Positions 15,037 to 22,326 of a DNA stretch of 22,326 nt are shown here, piece by piece. Source of the DNA: DASQPR01 sp035713725 (lineage in GTDB: Bacteria; Actinomycetota; Actinomycetes; Mycobacteriales; Micromonosporaceae). Below the pieces are notes generated by a model. It was not told the DNA's origin and did no database searches. It was given only the letters and a program-made list of their open reading frames with translations. The first letter of the stretch is position 1. Every line of letters begins with the position of its first letter. Both the position numbers and the translations under genes were made by a program. Where the stretch lies: positions 1 to 22,326 of the forward strand of contig DASTMZ010000015.1 in NCBI GenBank assembly GCA_035713725.1, read 5' to 3'.

Positions 15037-16038
15037 TTAGCCGTCGGCTGTCTCGATCACTTCAACGAAGTCACTGACCGGTCGGCGCGGCGTCGAAGGC
15101 ACCGGGTCGCCGTATCCGAGACGCAGGATTACCTGGGCGACGTGGTCGCCGAACTCATCGCCGAGCAGCGCGCGCAGCTCGGGTTCCTCGGTCGGTGCGG
15201 AGATCGGTGTCGTGGCCACGCCGCGGACCGTTGCCGTGAGTAGCACGCGCTCCATGGCCTGCCCGGCACGCAGCCAGTCGCGCGGTTGGTCGCCGGTCGT
15301 GTAGAGGATCGCCAGCGTGGGCGTGTGTTCGAATGGTCGTTGGCGGCGCGGGAGATCGGGGTGGGCGGCACCGAAGTCACGCAGCGGGAGCGCACCAGAT
15401 TCATCCAATGGACCAAACGACTGAGCGGGAATGCCGGCGCGCGCGTCGAGCGGCACCGCGGTCCAGATCCGCAACTCCTCGATGTATTCCGAGGATTCGC
15501 GCTGCCAGCTGTTGGCCGTCTCGGCTATTGCGACGACCGACCGGCGGCCCAGCGCGTCCATGGTCACCATGGTCGCGCCCTCGACACGGGCCGCGCCCGC
15601 CAACTGATTGAGGACCTCGGCTCGGACTTCGATGTCGCGGAACGGACGCCGATTGCTGCGGCGGACCGGAATCGCCGCGCACAGCGCGCGGATTGTCGCG
15701 TCAGGCCGCAATTGGCGGCCGAGTCGTACGGAAGCGGCAAGGTCTGGCCGACTTGGATCAGGCAACAGTGTCGACAGCGGCACTCGTCCTCCGGCCAGGA
15801 TCGCGACACGGAGATTTAGCAGCGCGGCACCGACCGACATCCACGCCTCGCGACCGCTCGGGTCGATCACCGACAGCAGCCGATTGCGATTTAGCATCAC
15901 CTCGATGCGGTCGCCGATGACCCGGAAGCCCCAGGGCTGGCTGTTGTGTATCGACGGCGCCATCCCCGCGGCCTCGAGACACGAGAGCAGCTTTGTTGGC
16001 CGCGACCCGTGGGAGTCACTGTCAGAACCGAGTGACAT
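15037..16038 (-). CDS. Acg-family nitroreductase-like protein (Rv2032/Rv3131-like)
   Basis: 333 residues. APSIHNSQPWGFRV near residue 27 is the N-terminal signature of the Acg family, followed by DPSGREAWMSVGAALLNLRVA and the C-terminal RAGQAMERVLLTATVRGVATTPISAPTE region (split here for reading) and a closing LRLGYGDPVPSTPRRPVSD. Acg is a fused, two-repeat member of the FMN nitroreductase fold and belongs to the DosR regulon in M. tuberculosis. Some members are thought to store FMN rather than catalyse. ATG 16038 has GGAGGC upstream. It is transcribed alone. It is a diverged paralogue of the gene at 17635. Confidence 0.88.
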   Translation of the reverse strand: MSLGSDSDSHGSRPTKLLSCLEAAGMAPSIHNSQPWGFRVIGDRIEVMLNRNRLLSVIDPSGREAWMSVGAALLNLRVAILAGGRVPLSTLLPDPSRPDLAASVRLGRQLRPDATIRALCAAIPVRRSNRRPFRDIEVRAEVLNQLAGAARVEGATMVTMDALGRRSVVAIAETANSWQRESSEYIEELRIWTAVPLDARAGIPAQSFGPLDESGALPLRDFGAAHPDLPRRQRPFEHTPTLAILYTTGDQPRDWLRAGQAMERVLLTATVRGVATTPISAPTEEPELRALLGDEFGDHVAQVILRLGYGDPVPSTPRRPVSDFVEVIETADG

Positions 16039-16256
16039 GGCGGTGCCTCCATCGTCAATGAGTAGCTTCAGGCGCCGCGGCTGACGGCGCGGTTGGAGTC
16101 GTCCGAGTCCGCGATGCCGACCACGACCGGCTCGCGCGGGCCGTGATCATTGCCGTTCCTTTCAGGGACGTCGGTGTCGGGTTCGCGGACGCGACATACA
16201 CATCGGCCGCGGGGACGGTTCCAGATCAGCGTGCGCCCGGCCCGGCGTCGTGGTCA

Positions 16257-16270
16257 GGGCCATCCGGCCC
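16257..16270. promoter_or_regulatory. Weak DosR-like box candidate
   Basis: GGGCCATCCGGCCC matches the 8 core positions but lies 218 bases before the Acg-like start, further than the other sites, and its centre lacks the A/T pair seen elsewhere. Could be chance in GC-rich DNA. Confidence 0.25.
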
Positions 16271-16331
16271 ATCCCGGCCGCCAGGGTCCTCGGCCTCCGC
16301 GACCACACGGTCCCTACTGAGTCGGCATGGT

Positions 16332-16356
16332 GACGGCTCGGCATTGCCGAGCCGTC
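16332..16356 (-). terminator. Perfect hairpin downstream of ADH
   Basis: Arms 16332-16343 and 16345-16356 (GACGGCTCGGCA / TGCCGAGCCGTC) are 12-bp perfect complements around a single base; in RNA the inner pairs would open into a short loop. It begins 17 bases after the ADH stop, the expected place for a terminator. No clear T-tract follows. Confidence 0.65.
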
Positions 16357-16373
16357 ATCGAGCGGTGCGTGTG

Positions 16374-17414
16374 TCAGGAACGGGTCAGGAGAACCTTGAG
16401 CGCACCAGTGTGCGCCGGTTCGGCGAATACGTCGTAGGCGGCCATGAAGTCACCCAGTTCGAACCGGTGCGTGATCATTTCGGATACGTCGAGTTGGCCC
16501 GCGCCGAGCATTCGCAGCAGGGTCGGTGTCGAGTACGCGTCGACGAGGCCGGTGGTGATGGTGACGTTGCGAATCCACAGATCCTCGAGGTGCAGGGTGG
16601 CCGGGCGGCCGTGCACACCGATGTTGGCCACGCGTCCGCCGGGTCGCACCAGGGTGGTGCACAACTCGAACGTGGCCGGCGTACCGACTGCCTCGATCAC
16701 CACATCGGCGCCGAGACCGTCAGTGATGGCCCGAACGACTTCCAGCGGGTCCTCGAAGGGCTTCGCGACGGCGGTGGCGCCGTACGCCTTGGCCGCGGCC
16801 AATCGGGCGTCGGCCAGGTCGATGACGACGATGTGCGAGGGGGAGTACAACTTCGCGCACAGTACCGCGGCGAGCCCGATCGGGCCGGCGCCGACGATGG
16901 CCACGGTGTCACCCGGACGGATCTGACCGTTGAGGACACCGACCTCGTACGACGTGGGCAGGATGTCGGCAAGCATCACCGCGTCCTCGTTGCGGATGTT
17001 GCCGGGCAGGCGGAAGGTGGACAGGTCCGCGAACGGAAGGCGGGCATACTGTGCCTGAACTCCGTTGATGGTGTGGCCGAGGATCCATCCCCCGCCGCCA
17101 AGACACTGTCCATAGTGGCCCTGCCGGCAGTAGCCGCAGATGCCGCATGCGGAGATGCAGGACGCCAGCACACGGTCGCCTTCCACCAATCCCGCAACGC
17201 CGCTGCCGATGTCCACGACGGTGCCGACAGCTTCGTGCCCGAGAATCGTCCCCGCCGTGGTCTCTGGCACATCGCCCTTGAGAATGTGTAGGTCGGTTCC
17301 GCAGATCGTCACCGCGTCGACCTGAATGATCGCATCCCGCGGATGTGTGATCTTCGGGTCTGCGACGTCGGTCCAGGCTCGCTCGCCGGGGCCGCCGTAC
17401 ACCAATGCCTTCAT
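16374..17414 (-). CDS. Zinc-dependent medium-chain alcohol dehydrogenase
   Basis: 346 residues from ATG 17414, which has GGAGG; the frame stays open upstream without protein-like sequence. Catalytic zinc ligands are C38 (ICGTDLH) and H60-E61 (GHEAVG). Structural zinc ligands are C90, C93, C96 and C104. GAGPIG (175-180) with Asp199 at the end of the next strand points to NAD(H). The substrate could be a primary or secondary alcohol or a polyol; it resembles isopropanol/butanediol-type dehydrogenases by eye. In this setting, acetaldehyde or other carbonyl reduction to regenerate NAD+ is a reasonable inference. It diverges from the Acg-like gene at 17635, with a strong DosR-like box between them. 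Confidence 0.9.
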   Translation of the reverse strand: MKALVYGGPGERAWTDVADPKITHPRDAIIQVDAVTICGTDLHILKGDVPETTAGTILGHEAVGTVVDIGSGVAGLVEGDRVLASCISACGICGYCRQGHYGQCLGGGGWILGHTINGVQAQYARLPFADLSTFRLPGNIRNEDAVMLADILPTSYEVGVLNGQIRPGDTVAIVGAGPIGLAAVLCAKLYSPSHIVVIDLADARLAAAKAYGATAVAKPFEDPLEVVRAITDGLGADVVIEAVGTPATFELCTTLVRPGGRVANIGVHGRPATLHLEDLWIRNVTITTGLVDAYSTPTLLRMLGAGQLDVSEMITHRFELGDFMAAYDVFAEPAHTGALKVLLTRS

Positions 17415-17491
17415 GGCGTCCTCCTTCTGGTTCTCCACCCAGCGTCGGCGCCACTGCGGGCCGTCATCAGTGCGAAACGACCCACTCGCAC

Positions 17492-17505
17492 GGGGCGAAA
17501 GTCCC
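17492..17505. promoter_or_regulatory. DosR-like box in the divergent ADH/Acg promoter
   Basis: GGGGCGAAAGTCCC, followed by GAA, matches all 8 core positions and 12 of 14 of the mycobacterial consensus, plus the trailing S-A-A. It lies 77 bases before ADH (minus) and 129 before the Acg-like gene (plus), so it could serve both. Confidence 0.68.
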
Positions 17506-17634
17506 GAATCGGCGGGCCGCACGGCGGGTATGTGCCGGCAGACGCCGACCGCGCACCGGCGTCACGTCGATGTCTGCGAAGGGCACACCATCATCGTGGT
17601 CGAGGGTGTGAGATGGGAGGCTGAGGGAGGCGGA

Positions 17635-18624
17635 ATGGATACCAAGGACAACTGGACTCGTGCGCTCATCGCGGCGACGACCGTCGCGGGCGCCGCCCCG
17701 TCGATACACAACACTCAGCCCTGGCACTGGCGAATCCAACCCGGGGTAGCGGAGCTGCACGCAGACGACGCGCGGTGGCTCGGTGCCGCCGATCCGGACC
17801 GTCGCCTGCTCACGTTGAGCTGCGGTGCCGCGCTGCACCACGCGTGCGTCGCGCTGGCCGCCGAGGGCTTCACCGCGGAAGTCTGGCGAACCAATGCCGA
17901 CGGATCGTCGCTGTTCGCGGACCTACTCGCCACGTTGACGGTCACCGGCACCACCCCGGTCACACCAACCGCGATGCGGCACATGCAGACCGTCCAAATC
18001 CGCCACACCGACCGCCGGCCGTTGCTCGACGCAGCGGTACCCGCCGACGCGATCGAAGCGATGCGTACCGCCGCGAACGCTTGCGATATCGGCTGGCACA
18101 CACTCGATCGCGACGCCGTGCTCGAGCTCGCGGCCGCCACCTCCCGAGCGCAACGCGACCAGGTCGCCGACGTGGCCACCCAAGCGGAACTGGACGCGTG
18201 GACCGGTGGTCGTAGCCCAGCCGGCACCGGCGTGCCCGACACCGCGATCCCCGCGCGGTCGCCGCAGACGACGGTTCCGGCACGCGACTTCGGCCATGTC
18301 GGCACGCTGGACGTGTCCACCGGGCACGATCGACAGGCCGTGTACGCCATCCTGTACGCGTCTGCCGATGATCCGCGTCACTGGCTGCGTGGCGGTGAGG
18401 CGCTTTCTGACGTGTGGCTGGCAGCGACCGAACATAACCTGGCTCTCGTGCCGCTGTCCGCGGCGATCGAGGAGTTGTCGAGCCGCCAGGTGTTGCGCCG
18501 GCTCATCTCGAACCTCGGTTATCCGCTGATCGCGGTTCGGTTGGGCATCGCCGATCCGAACCTCGCGATCCCCGTGCGCACGCCGCGGCTGCAAGCCGAC
18601 GAGACCGTCGAGGTTGTCGACTGA
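17635..18624 (+). CDS. Acg-family nitroreductase-like protein, second copy
   Basis: 329 residues. ATG 17635 is chosen for its GGGAGG 5 bases upstream and because the Acg signature AAPSIHNTQPWHWR begins soon after; the longer open frame to 17326 overlaps ADH antisense. LLTLSCGAALHHACVALAAEGF, split by a Gly-Ala turn, and HWLRGGEALSDVWLAATEHNLALVPLS are the two family core regions. The role is as for the gene at 15037: FMN binding or nitro-reduction, and stress survival in mycobacteria. The ending VEVVD parallels VEVIETADG of the first copy. The two copies face the same divergent/ADH locus and probably arose by duplication long ago, judging by strong divergence outside the motifs. Confidence 0.88.
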   Translation: MDTKDNWTRALIAATTVAGAAPSIHNTQPWHWRIQPGVAELHADDARWLGAADPDRRLLTLSCGAALHHACVALAAEGFTAEVWRTNADGSSLFADLLATLTVTGTTPVTPTAMRHMQTVQIRHTDRRPLLDAAVPADAIEAMRTAANACDIGWHTLDRDAVLELAAATSRAQRDQVADVATQAELDAWTGGRSPAGTGVPDTAIPARSPQTTVPARDFGHVGTLDVSTGHDRQAVYAILYASADDPRHWLRGGEALSDVWLAATEHNLALVPLSAAIEELSSRQVLRRLISNLGYPLIAVRLGIADPNLAIPVRTPRLQADETVEVVD

Positions 18625-18683
18625 TCGTTTCGGCGGCCGAGACATGGTCATGTTTGGCGTACCGCGGCCGGCCGACCCTCCCG

Positions 18684-18697
18684 GGGTCCTATGACCC
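18684..18697. promoter_or_regulatory. DosR-like box before the CBS gene
   Basis: GGGTCCTATGACCC matches all 8 core positions with an A/T pair in the centre, 91 bases before ATG 18789. An imperfect 11-bp inverted repeat (GGCCGGCCGAC and its complement with one bulged G) encloses it. The mycobacterial relative hrp1 is also DosR-controlled. Confidence 0.55.
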
Positions 18698-18788
18698 GCA
18701 CATGTCGGGCCGGCCGGCACTGCCATCCAGCCCTGAGACGTGTGCAGTGTGAATCTGGCAGCGTGATCAACCGGGGGAGGAGCACATC

Positions 18789-19217
18789 ATGAGGGCGATC
18801 TTTGTCGATGCACGTGATGTTCCACCCAACATCGCGGGCAAGCCAGTTACCTCGATCATGACAAGCCCAGTCGTGTGCATTGACCGTTCCACGCCGTTGG
18901 GCGAAGCGCTGCAGATCATGGTTCGCCGCAGCCTGCGTCACCTGGCGGTCGCGGACGACGCAGGTCGATGCCTGGGCGTGCTGTCGGACCGCACAGTCGC
19001 GGCGGCGTGGGCGGCGAACCCGGCGAATCTTCACGCCCAGACTGCCGCTGCGGTTCTCGACCGGACACCGTCGATCGTCGACACGACCGCCAAAGTGTTG
19101 CAGGCTGCGCGCCTGATGCGCAGTAGAGCAACCGATGCGGTTGTCGTCGTCGATGCAACCGGCGCCGCCGTTGGCATCCTGACCGGAAGCGACCTGGTAG
19201 CGCTGCTCGCGCGGTAG
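18789..19217 (+). CDS. CBS-domain pair protein (Hrp1/Rv2626c-like)
   Basis: 142 residues made of two CBS domains, about 18-72 (VTSIMTSPVVCIDRSTPLGEA start) and 82-140 (VLDRTPSIVDTTAKV start), with little else. CBS pairs bind adenine nucleotides or related ligands. The closest known analogue by layout is hypoxic response protein 1 (Hrp1) of M. tuberculosis, a DosR target of the same size. The Shine-Dalgarno GGGGGAGGAG is very strong. It stands 85 bases upstream of the DosR-like regulator on the same strand and may be co-transcribed with it. Confidence 0.85.
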   Translation: MRAIFVDARDVPPNIAGKPVTSIMTSPVVCIDRSTPLGEALQIMVRRSLRHLAVADDAGRCLGVLSDRTVAAAWAANPANLHAQTAAAVLDRTPSIVDTTAKVLQAARLMRSRATDAVVVVDATGAAVGILTGSDLVALLAR

Positions 19218-19302
19218 CCATCGACGCGCCGGGGGGATGCCGCCGCATGTCATTCCGCGTTGGGTGCTAGGCATCGGTGCCAGTGCGCGGTACAAACGGG
19301 TA

Positions 19303-19944
19303 GTGATCCGAGTCTTCCTCCTTGACGACCATGAAGTGGTACGTCGCGGCATAGCCGACCTCCTCACGACGGCTGGCGGCATCGATATCGTCGGCGAGTC
19401 TGGTTCAGCGGTCGAGGCCGCCCACCGGATCCCGGCGCTGCGGCCGGATGTGATGGTGCTCGACGCGCGGCTTCCAGACGGCAACGGAATCGACGTGTGC
19501 CGTGACGTGCGCGCGGTAGACGCGACAATCAAAGGCTTGATTCTGACGTCGTACGAGGACGACGAGGCATTGTTTGCGGCGATCATGGCGGGCGCGGCCG
19601 GGTATGTGCTCAAGCAGGTCCGGGGCACGGATCTGGTTGACGCGGTGCAGCGGGTGGCGGCCGGTCAGTCGTTGCTGGACCCTGCGGTGACCGCCCGGGT
19701 GCTGGAGCGCATCCGTACCGGTGGCCAGCAGCCCAATGAGTTGAAGGTGTTGACCGATCAAGAGCGTCGGATCCTGGAGTACGTCGCCCAGGGGCTGACC
19801 AATCACGAGATCGCGCAGAAGATGTTCCTGGCCGACAAGACGGTGAAGAACTATGTGTCGAGCATGCTGGCCAAGCTCGGCCTTGAGCGGCGTACCCAGG
19901 CAGCCGTGCTGGCCACGAAACTACTCGCCGAGCATCCACGCTGA
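19303..19944 (+). CDS. devR: DevR/DosR-like NarL-family response regulator
   Basis: 213 residues from GTG 19303. This start aligns with mycobacterial DosR (217 residues) so that functional positions carry the same numbers. D8, D9, phospho-acceptor D54 (VLDARLPDGNG), T82 and K104 form the receiver site. The LuxR-type HTH is at about 148-210. The recognition helix has K179, K182 and N183, the DNA contacts known for DosR, within KTVKNYVS and LERRTQAA. T198 and T205, phosphorylated by PknH in mycobacteria, are also present. It should bind GGGNC half-sites as a dimer and activate the surrounding units. The Shine-Dalgarno at 19303 is poor; an ATG at 19237 would add 22 non-conserved residues. No sensor kinase gene is adjacent. 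Confidence 0.92.
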   Translation: MIRVFLLDDHEVVRRGIADLLTTAGGIDIVGESGSAVEAAHRIPALRPDVMVLDARLPDGNGIDVCRDVRAVDATIKGLILTSYEDDEALFAAIMAGAAGYVLKQVRGTDLVDAVQRVAAGQSLLDPAVTARVLERIRTGGQQPNELKVLTDQERRILEYVAQGLTNHEIAQKMFLADKTVKNYVSSMLAKLGLERRTQAAVLATKLLAEHPR

Positions 19945-20016
19945 CACCCGTACTCGGCGATCGCTCGAACGCCACGACCCGCCGCGGAGGTGGCGCCTGC
20001 GGCCGTCCGTCGACCG

Positions 20017-20030
20017 GGGACCTTCGGCCC
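20017..20030. promoter_or_regulatory. DosR-like box before the acyl-CoA synthetase gene
   Basis: GGGACCTTCGGCCC matches all 8 core positions, with the GGGAC half-site and a central TT. It lies 36 bases before ATG 20067, the same spacing as the box at 7613. Confidence 0.55.
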
Positions 20031-20066
20031 TTCCGGCCGGATGGCCACGCGGGTGACGCTTGACCC

Positions 20067-22326
20067 ATGACTTTGTCGGCGGGTGACGTTGCGCGTGCAG
20101 CAAGTGAGTCGAGCGGGCCCTTCGTACCCACGGTCGCGGCGCGCGGTGCCGCAGACCGCGACGGCGGTGTCGATGCGCTGATGGCGGACGGGGCGATCGT
20201 GCGGATCCGTCCCGCGCGCGCCGATGACGCCGCCGACCTGCGTGATCTTCACGAGCGCGCCAGCGACGACATGCTGTACCGCCGGTTCCTGTCCACCGGC
20301 CACGGCGGCATCCCGCGTGAGGTCGCTCGCCTAGTTCGCCCTCCGGCCGCCGATCACGACGTGCTCGTGGCCGTCGAACGCGACCGAATCATCGGCGTCG
20401 GCTCATACGAGGCACTACCAGCGGCTAACGCCGCCGAGTTCTCGATATTCATCGACGACACCGCACACGACCGGGGCATCGGCACACTGTTGCTCGAGCA
20501 CCTCGCGGTGCGCGCGCGTCATTGCGGCATCACGGATCTCGTCGGAGAGATCCTGCCGAGCAACAGTTCGATGCTGCGAGTCGCCACCAATCTCGGCCAA
20601 CCGGTGCGTGCGGTTCGTGACCTCGGCCTCGTCGAGGTCCATCTCGACACGACGACGGTCGGCTCAGAGGCGATCGACCGGCGCGATCTCGCTGCGGCCC
20701 GGCACTCGCTGACGCCCCTGTTCGAGCCAATATGCGTCGCGGTGATCGGCGCGGGTCGTGAGCCGGGCGGCATCGGCCACGCCGTGCTACGCGCGATCGT
20801 CGACGGCGCATACACCGGCACGTTATACGCGATCAACCCGCACGCCGACCATGTCGCGGGCGTGCCGGCATACCCGAGCATCACATCAGCTCCGACTAGC
20901 CCAGACCTGGTCGTGATCGCGGTGCCGGCCGCCGGCGTCGCGTCCGTACTCACCGACGCGGCCGCCGCGGGCGTGAGGGCCGCAGTGGTCCTCTCGTCGG
21001 GGTTCGGCGAGGAAGGGCCGGATGGCAGGTTGCGACAGGCGGAGCTCGTACGTATTGCGCGCTCGGCGGGTATCCGGCTGGTCGGCCCGAACTGCCTAGG
21101 CATCCTCAACACCGACCCGGCGGTGAAGCTGCACGCGACGTTTGCCGCCGGCGCGAAGCCCGGCGGGCTGGCGATCGCCTCACAATCTGGTGCGGTCGCT
21201 ATCAGTTTGCTCGCCCAAACCGCGCAGATTGGGCTCGGGATCTCAAGCTTTGTCTCGCTCGGTAACAAGGCCGACGTGTCCGGCAACGATCTGTTGTCGT
21301 ACTGGTACGACGACCCGGCCGCACGCGTGGTAGCGCTCTACATGGAGTCGGTCGGAAACCCGCGCCGATTCGCGCGGATCGCGCGAGCGGTCGCCCGGCG
21401 CAAACCCGTCTTGGCCGTCAAGAGTGGTCGAACGCTGGCCGGCGCACGTGCCGGCGCCTCGCACACCGCCGCAGCCGCCGCGCCGGACGCCACCGTCGAC
21501 GCGTTGTTCGCTCAAGCCGGGGTGATCCGGTGTGACGGGTTGGGCGACATGGTTGACACCGCCCGGATGCTGGTCGACCAGCCGCTGCCGGCCGGCGCGC
21601 GGATCGCGATCGTCGGCAACGCCGGCGGCGTGAACGTGCTGTGCGCCGACGCCGCCGATGCGGCCGGGTTGTCCGTGCCCACGTTGCCTCCCGACGTGGC
21701 GGCTGCGATCCACGATGCCGCGCCCGCGGCCGCCGCCGTCGGCAATCCGGTCGATCTCGGCGCCGGGGCAACACCACAAGCGGTGGGTACGGCGATCCGG
21801 GCAGTAGCCCCCTACGTCGACGCTGTCGTTGTCGCGTTCGGTGCCACCCTGGCCAACGACGTCCCAGGGATCCTCGCGGCGATCGGCCAGGCCCTCGATG
21901 ACATCACCGTTCCGGCCGCGGTAGTCCTGCTCGGTGTCGATGCCGCGCCGGCCAGTCTCGGCGCGACGCGCGCCCCGGTGTACCCGTTGCCAGAAGGCGC
22001 GATCGCCGCGCTGGCACGTGCGGTCCGTTACGGGATGTGGCGGGCCCAACCGCTCGGACATCGCCCAAACCTCGACGGGATCGACCCTGCACGTGCTCGG
22101 ACCATGGTCAGCAATGCCGTGGCCCACGGCGGCGGCTGGCAGTCGCCGATGTTTGCTGCCGAACTCCTTGCCTCGTATGGGATTCCGGTTGTCGCGCAGC
22201 GTGCGGCCGCTACCGAGGCCGATGCCCTCGCTGCTGCCGCCGACCTCGGGACCACCGTCGTGCTCAAGTCGGCGGACTCGAACCTTGTCCAGAAGAGCGA
22301 CATCGGCGGCGTACGGCTTGGCCTGT
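20067..22326 (+). CDS. GNAT acetyltransferase fused to ADP-forming acetate/acyl-CoA synthetase (3' end outside window)
   Basis: 753 residues are visible and the frame is open at the window edge. ATG 20067 is the first start after an in-frame TGA at 20061; ATG 20181 is an alternative but would remove a segment conserved in such fusions (the strand before ADGAIVRIRP). Residues 40-190 are a GNAT domain with the acetyl-CoA motif DRGIGTLLLEHL. From about 218 a CoA-binding Rossmann domain begins (VAVIGAGREPGGIGHAV), then ligase domains with H466 in GASHTAA, the phospho-histidine of ADP-forming synthetases. The ATP-grasp beta part starts near 690. If active it would convert acetyl-CoA, ADP and Pi to acetate, CoA and ATP. 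Alternatively it is a PatZ-type lysine acetyltransferase with a regulatory synthetase part. Retention of the His favours a working synthetase. Confidence 0.9.
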   Translation, partial: MTLSAGDVARAASESSGPFVPTVAARGAADRDGGVDALMADGAIVRIRPARADDAADLRDLHERASDDMLYRRFLSTGHGGIPREVARLVRPPAADHDVLVAVERDRIIGVGSYEALPAANAAEFSIFIDDTAHDRGIGTLLLEHLAVRARHCGITDLVGEILPSNSSMLRVATNLGQPVRAVRDLGLVEVHLDTTTVGSEAIDRRDLAAARHSLTPLFEPICVAVIGAGREPGGIGHAVLRAIVDGAYTGTLYAINPHADHVAGVPAYPSITSAPTSPDLVVIAVPAAGVASVLTDAAAAGVRAAVVLSSGFGEEGPDGRLRQAELVRIARSAGIRLVGPNCLGILNTDPAVKLHATFAAGAKPGGLAIASQSGAVAISLLAQTAQIGLGISSFVSLGNKADVSGNDLLSYWYDDPAARVVALYMESVGNPRRFARIARAVARRKPVLAVKSGRTLAGARAGASHTAAAAAPDATVDALFAQAGVIRCDGLGDMVDTARMLVDQPLPAGARIAIVGNAGGVNVLCADAADAAGLSVPTLPPDVAAAIHDAAPAAAAVGNPVDLGAGATPQAVGTAIRAVAPYVDAVVVAFGATLANDVPGILAAIGQALDDITVPAAVVLLGVDAAPASLGATRAPVYPLPEGAIAALARAVRYGMWRAQPLGHRPNLDGIDPARARTMVSNAVAHGGGWQSPMFAAELLASYGIPVVAQRAAATEADALAAAADLGTTVVLKSADSNLVQKSDIGGVRLGL

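Larger units (their letters stand above)
16039..16373. other. 335-base gap between Acg-like and ADH genes
   Basis: No gene is seen. It holds the Shine-Dalgarno of the Acg-like gene at its left end, a box candidate at 16257 and the ADH terminator hairpin at 16332-16356. A weaker half-site GGGACGTCGGTGTC (16165-16178) is closer to the Acg-like start but fits poorly. Confidence 0.5.

Noticed and set aside
16165..16178. GGGACGTCGGTGTC as the DosR-like box of the Acg-like gene at 15037
   Set aside because: Good left half-site but the right half does not match; kept only as a note in the intergenic entry.
17326..17634. N-terminal extension of the second Acg-like frame
   Set aside because: It overlaps the ADH 5' end and promoter, and the strong Shine-Dalgarno at ATG 17635 precedes the conserved start.
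18648..19628. Long minus-strand frame opposite the CBS and regulator genes
   Set aside because: Antisense shadow of two clear family members; sequence is Ser/Arg/Thr-rich without structure.
20519..22127. Minus-strand frames opposite the synthetase gene
   Set aside because: The plus strand encodes continuous GNAT and synthetase motifs; the opposite frames have none.

Overview
The window is high-GC DNA from an actinobacterium. The evidence is a DevR/DosR-type response regulator whose recognition helix nearly matches the mycobacterial one, two Acg-type nitroreductases, F420/FMN split-barrel proteins, a DUF1876 (Rv1738-like) protein, a CBS-pair protein and dense GTG/ATG starts with 4-bp overlaps. 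I cannot name the genus. Mycobacteriales or Pseudonocardiales relatives are the natural guess.

Layout. 1-452: the end of an unknown + strand gene, then a decayed small membrane-protein gene running into a 35-bp tandem repeat. 453-5937 (minus): a tight five-gene operon of GAPDH, then PorG, PorA and PorB of pyruvate:ferredoxin oxidoreductase, then a GltD-like flavoprotein fused to a PorD-type ferredoxin. 6041-7576 (minus): an F420/FMN split-barrel protein, a flavodoxin and a four-helix membrane protein whose start is preceded by a perfect 12-bp hairpin. 7890-9266 (plus): a DosS/DosT-like double-GAF protein that has lost its phospho-acceptor His and its whole ATPase domain. 9361-10277 (minus): DUF1876 and DoxX-like genes. 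10733-14806 (minus): cupin, phosphoketolase, split-barrel and DUF6544-like genes. 15037-18624: two Acg-like nitroreductases flanking a zinc alcohol dehydrogenase. 18789-22326 (plus): CBS-pair protein, DevR/DosR-like regulator, and a GNAT plus ADP-forming acyl-CoA synthetase fusion cut by the window end.

How it fits together. Most transcription units carry a 14-bp dyad of the form GGGNCNNNNGNCCC upstream, which is the core of the mycobacterial DosR box. The regulator encoded here keeps the DosR DNA-contact residues K179, K182 and N183. I read the window as a hypoxia/dormancy (DosR-type) island. Its distinctive part is that the regulon appears to include a fermentative energy module: GAPDH, pyruvate:ferredoxin oxidoreductase wired to NAD(P), phosphoketolase, ADP-forming acetate-CoA ligase and alcohol dehydrogenase. 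Together these could give substrate-level ATP and redox balance without respiration. The regulation and pathway logic are inference; the gene families and motifs are read from the sequence.

No tRNA, rRNA, CRISPR array, insertion sequence or phage gene was recognised.
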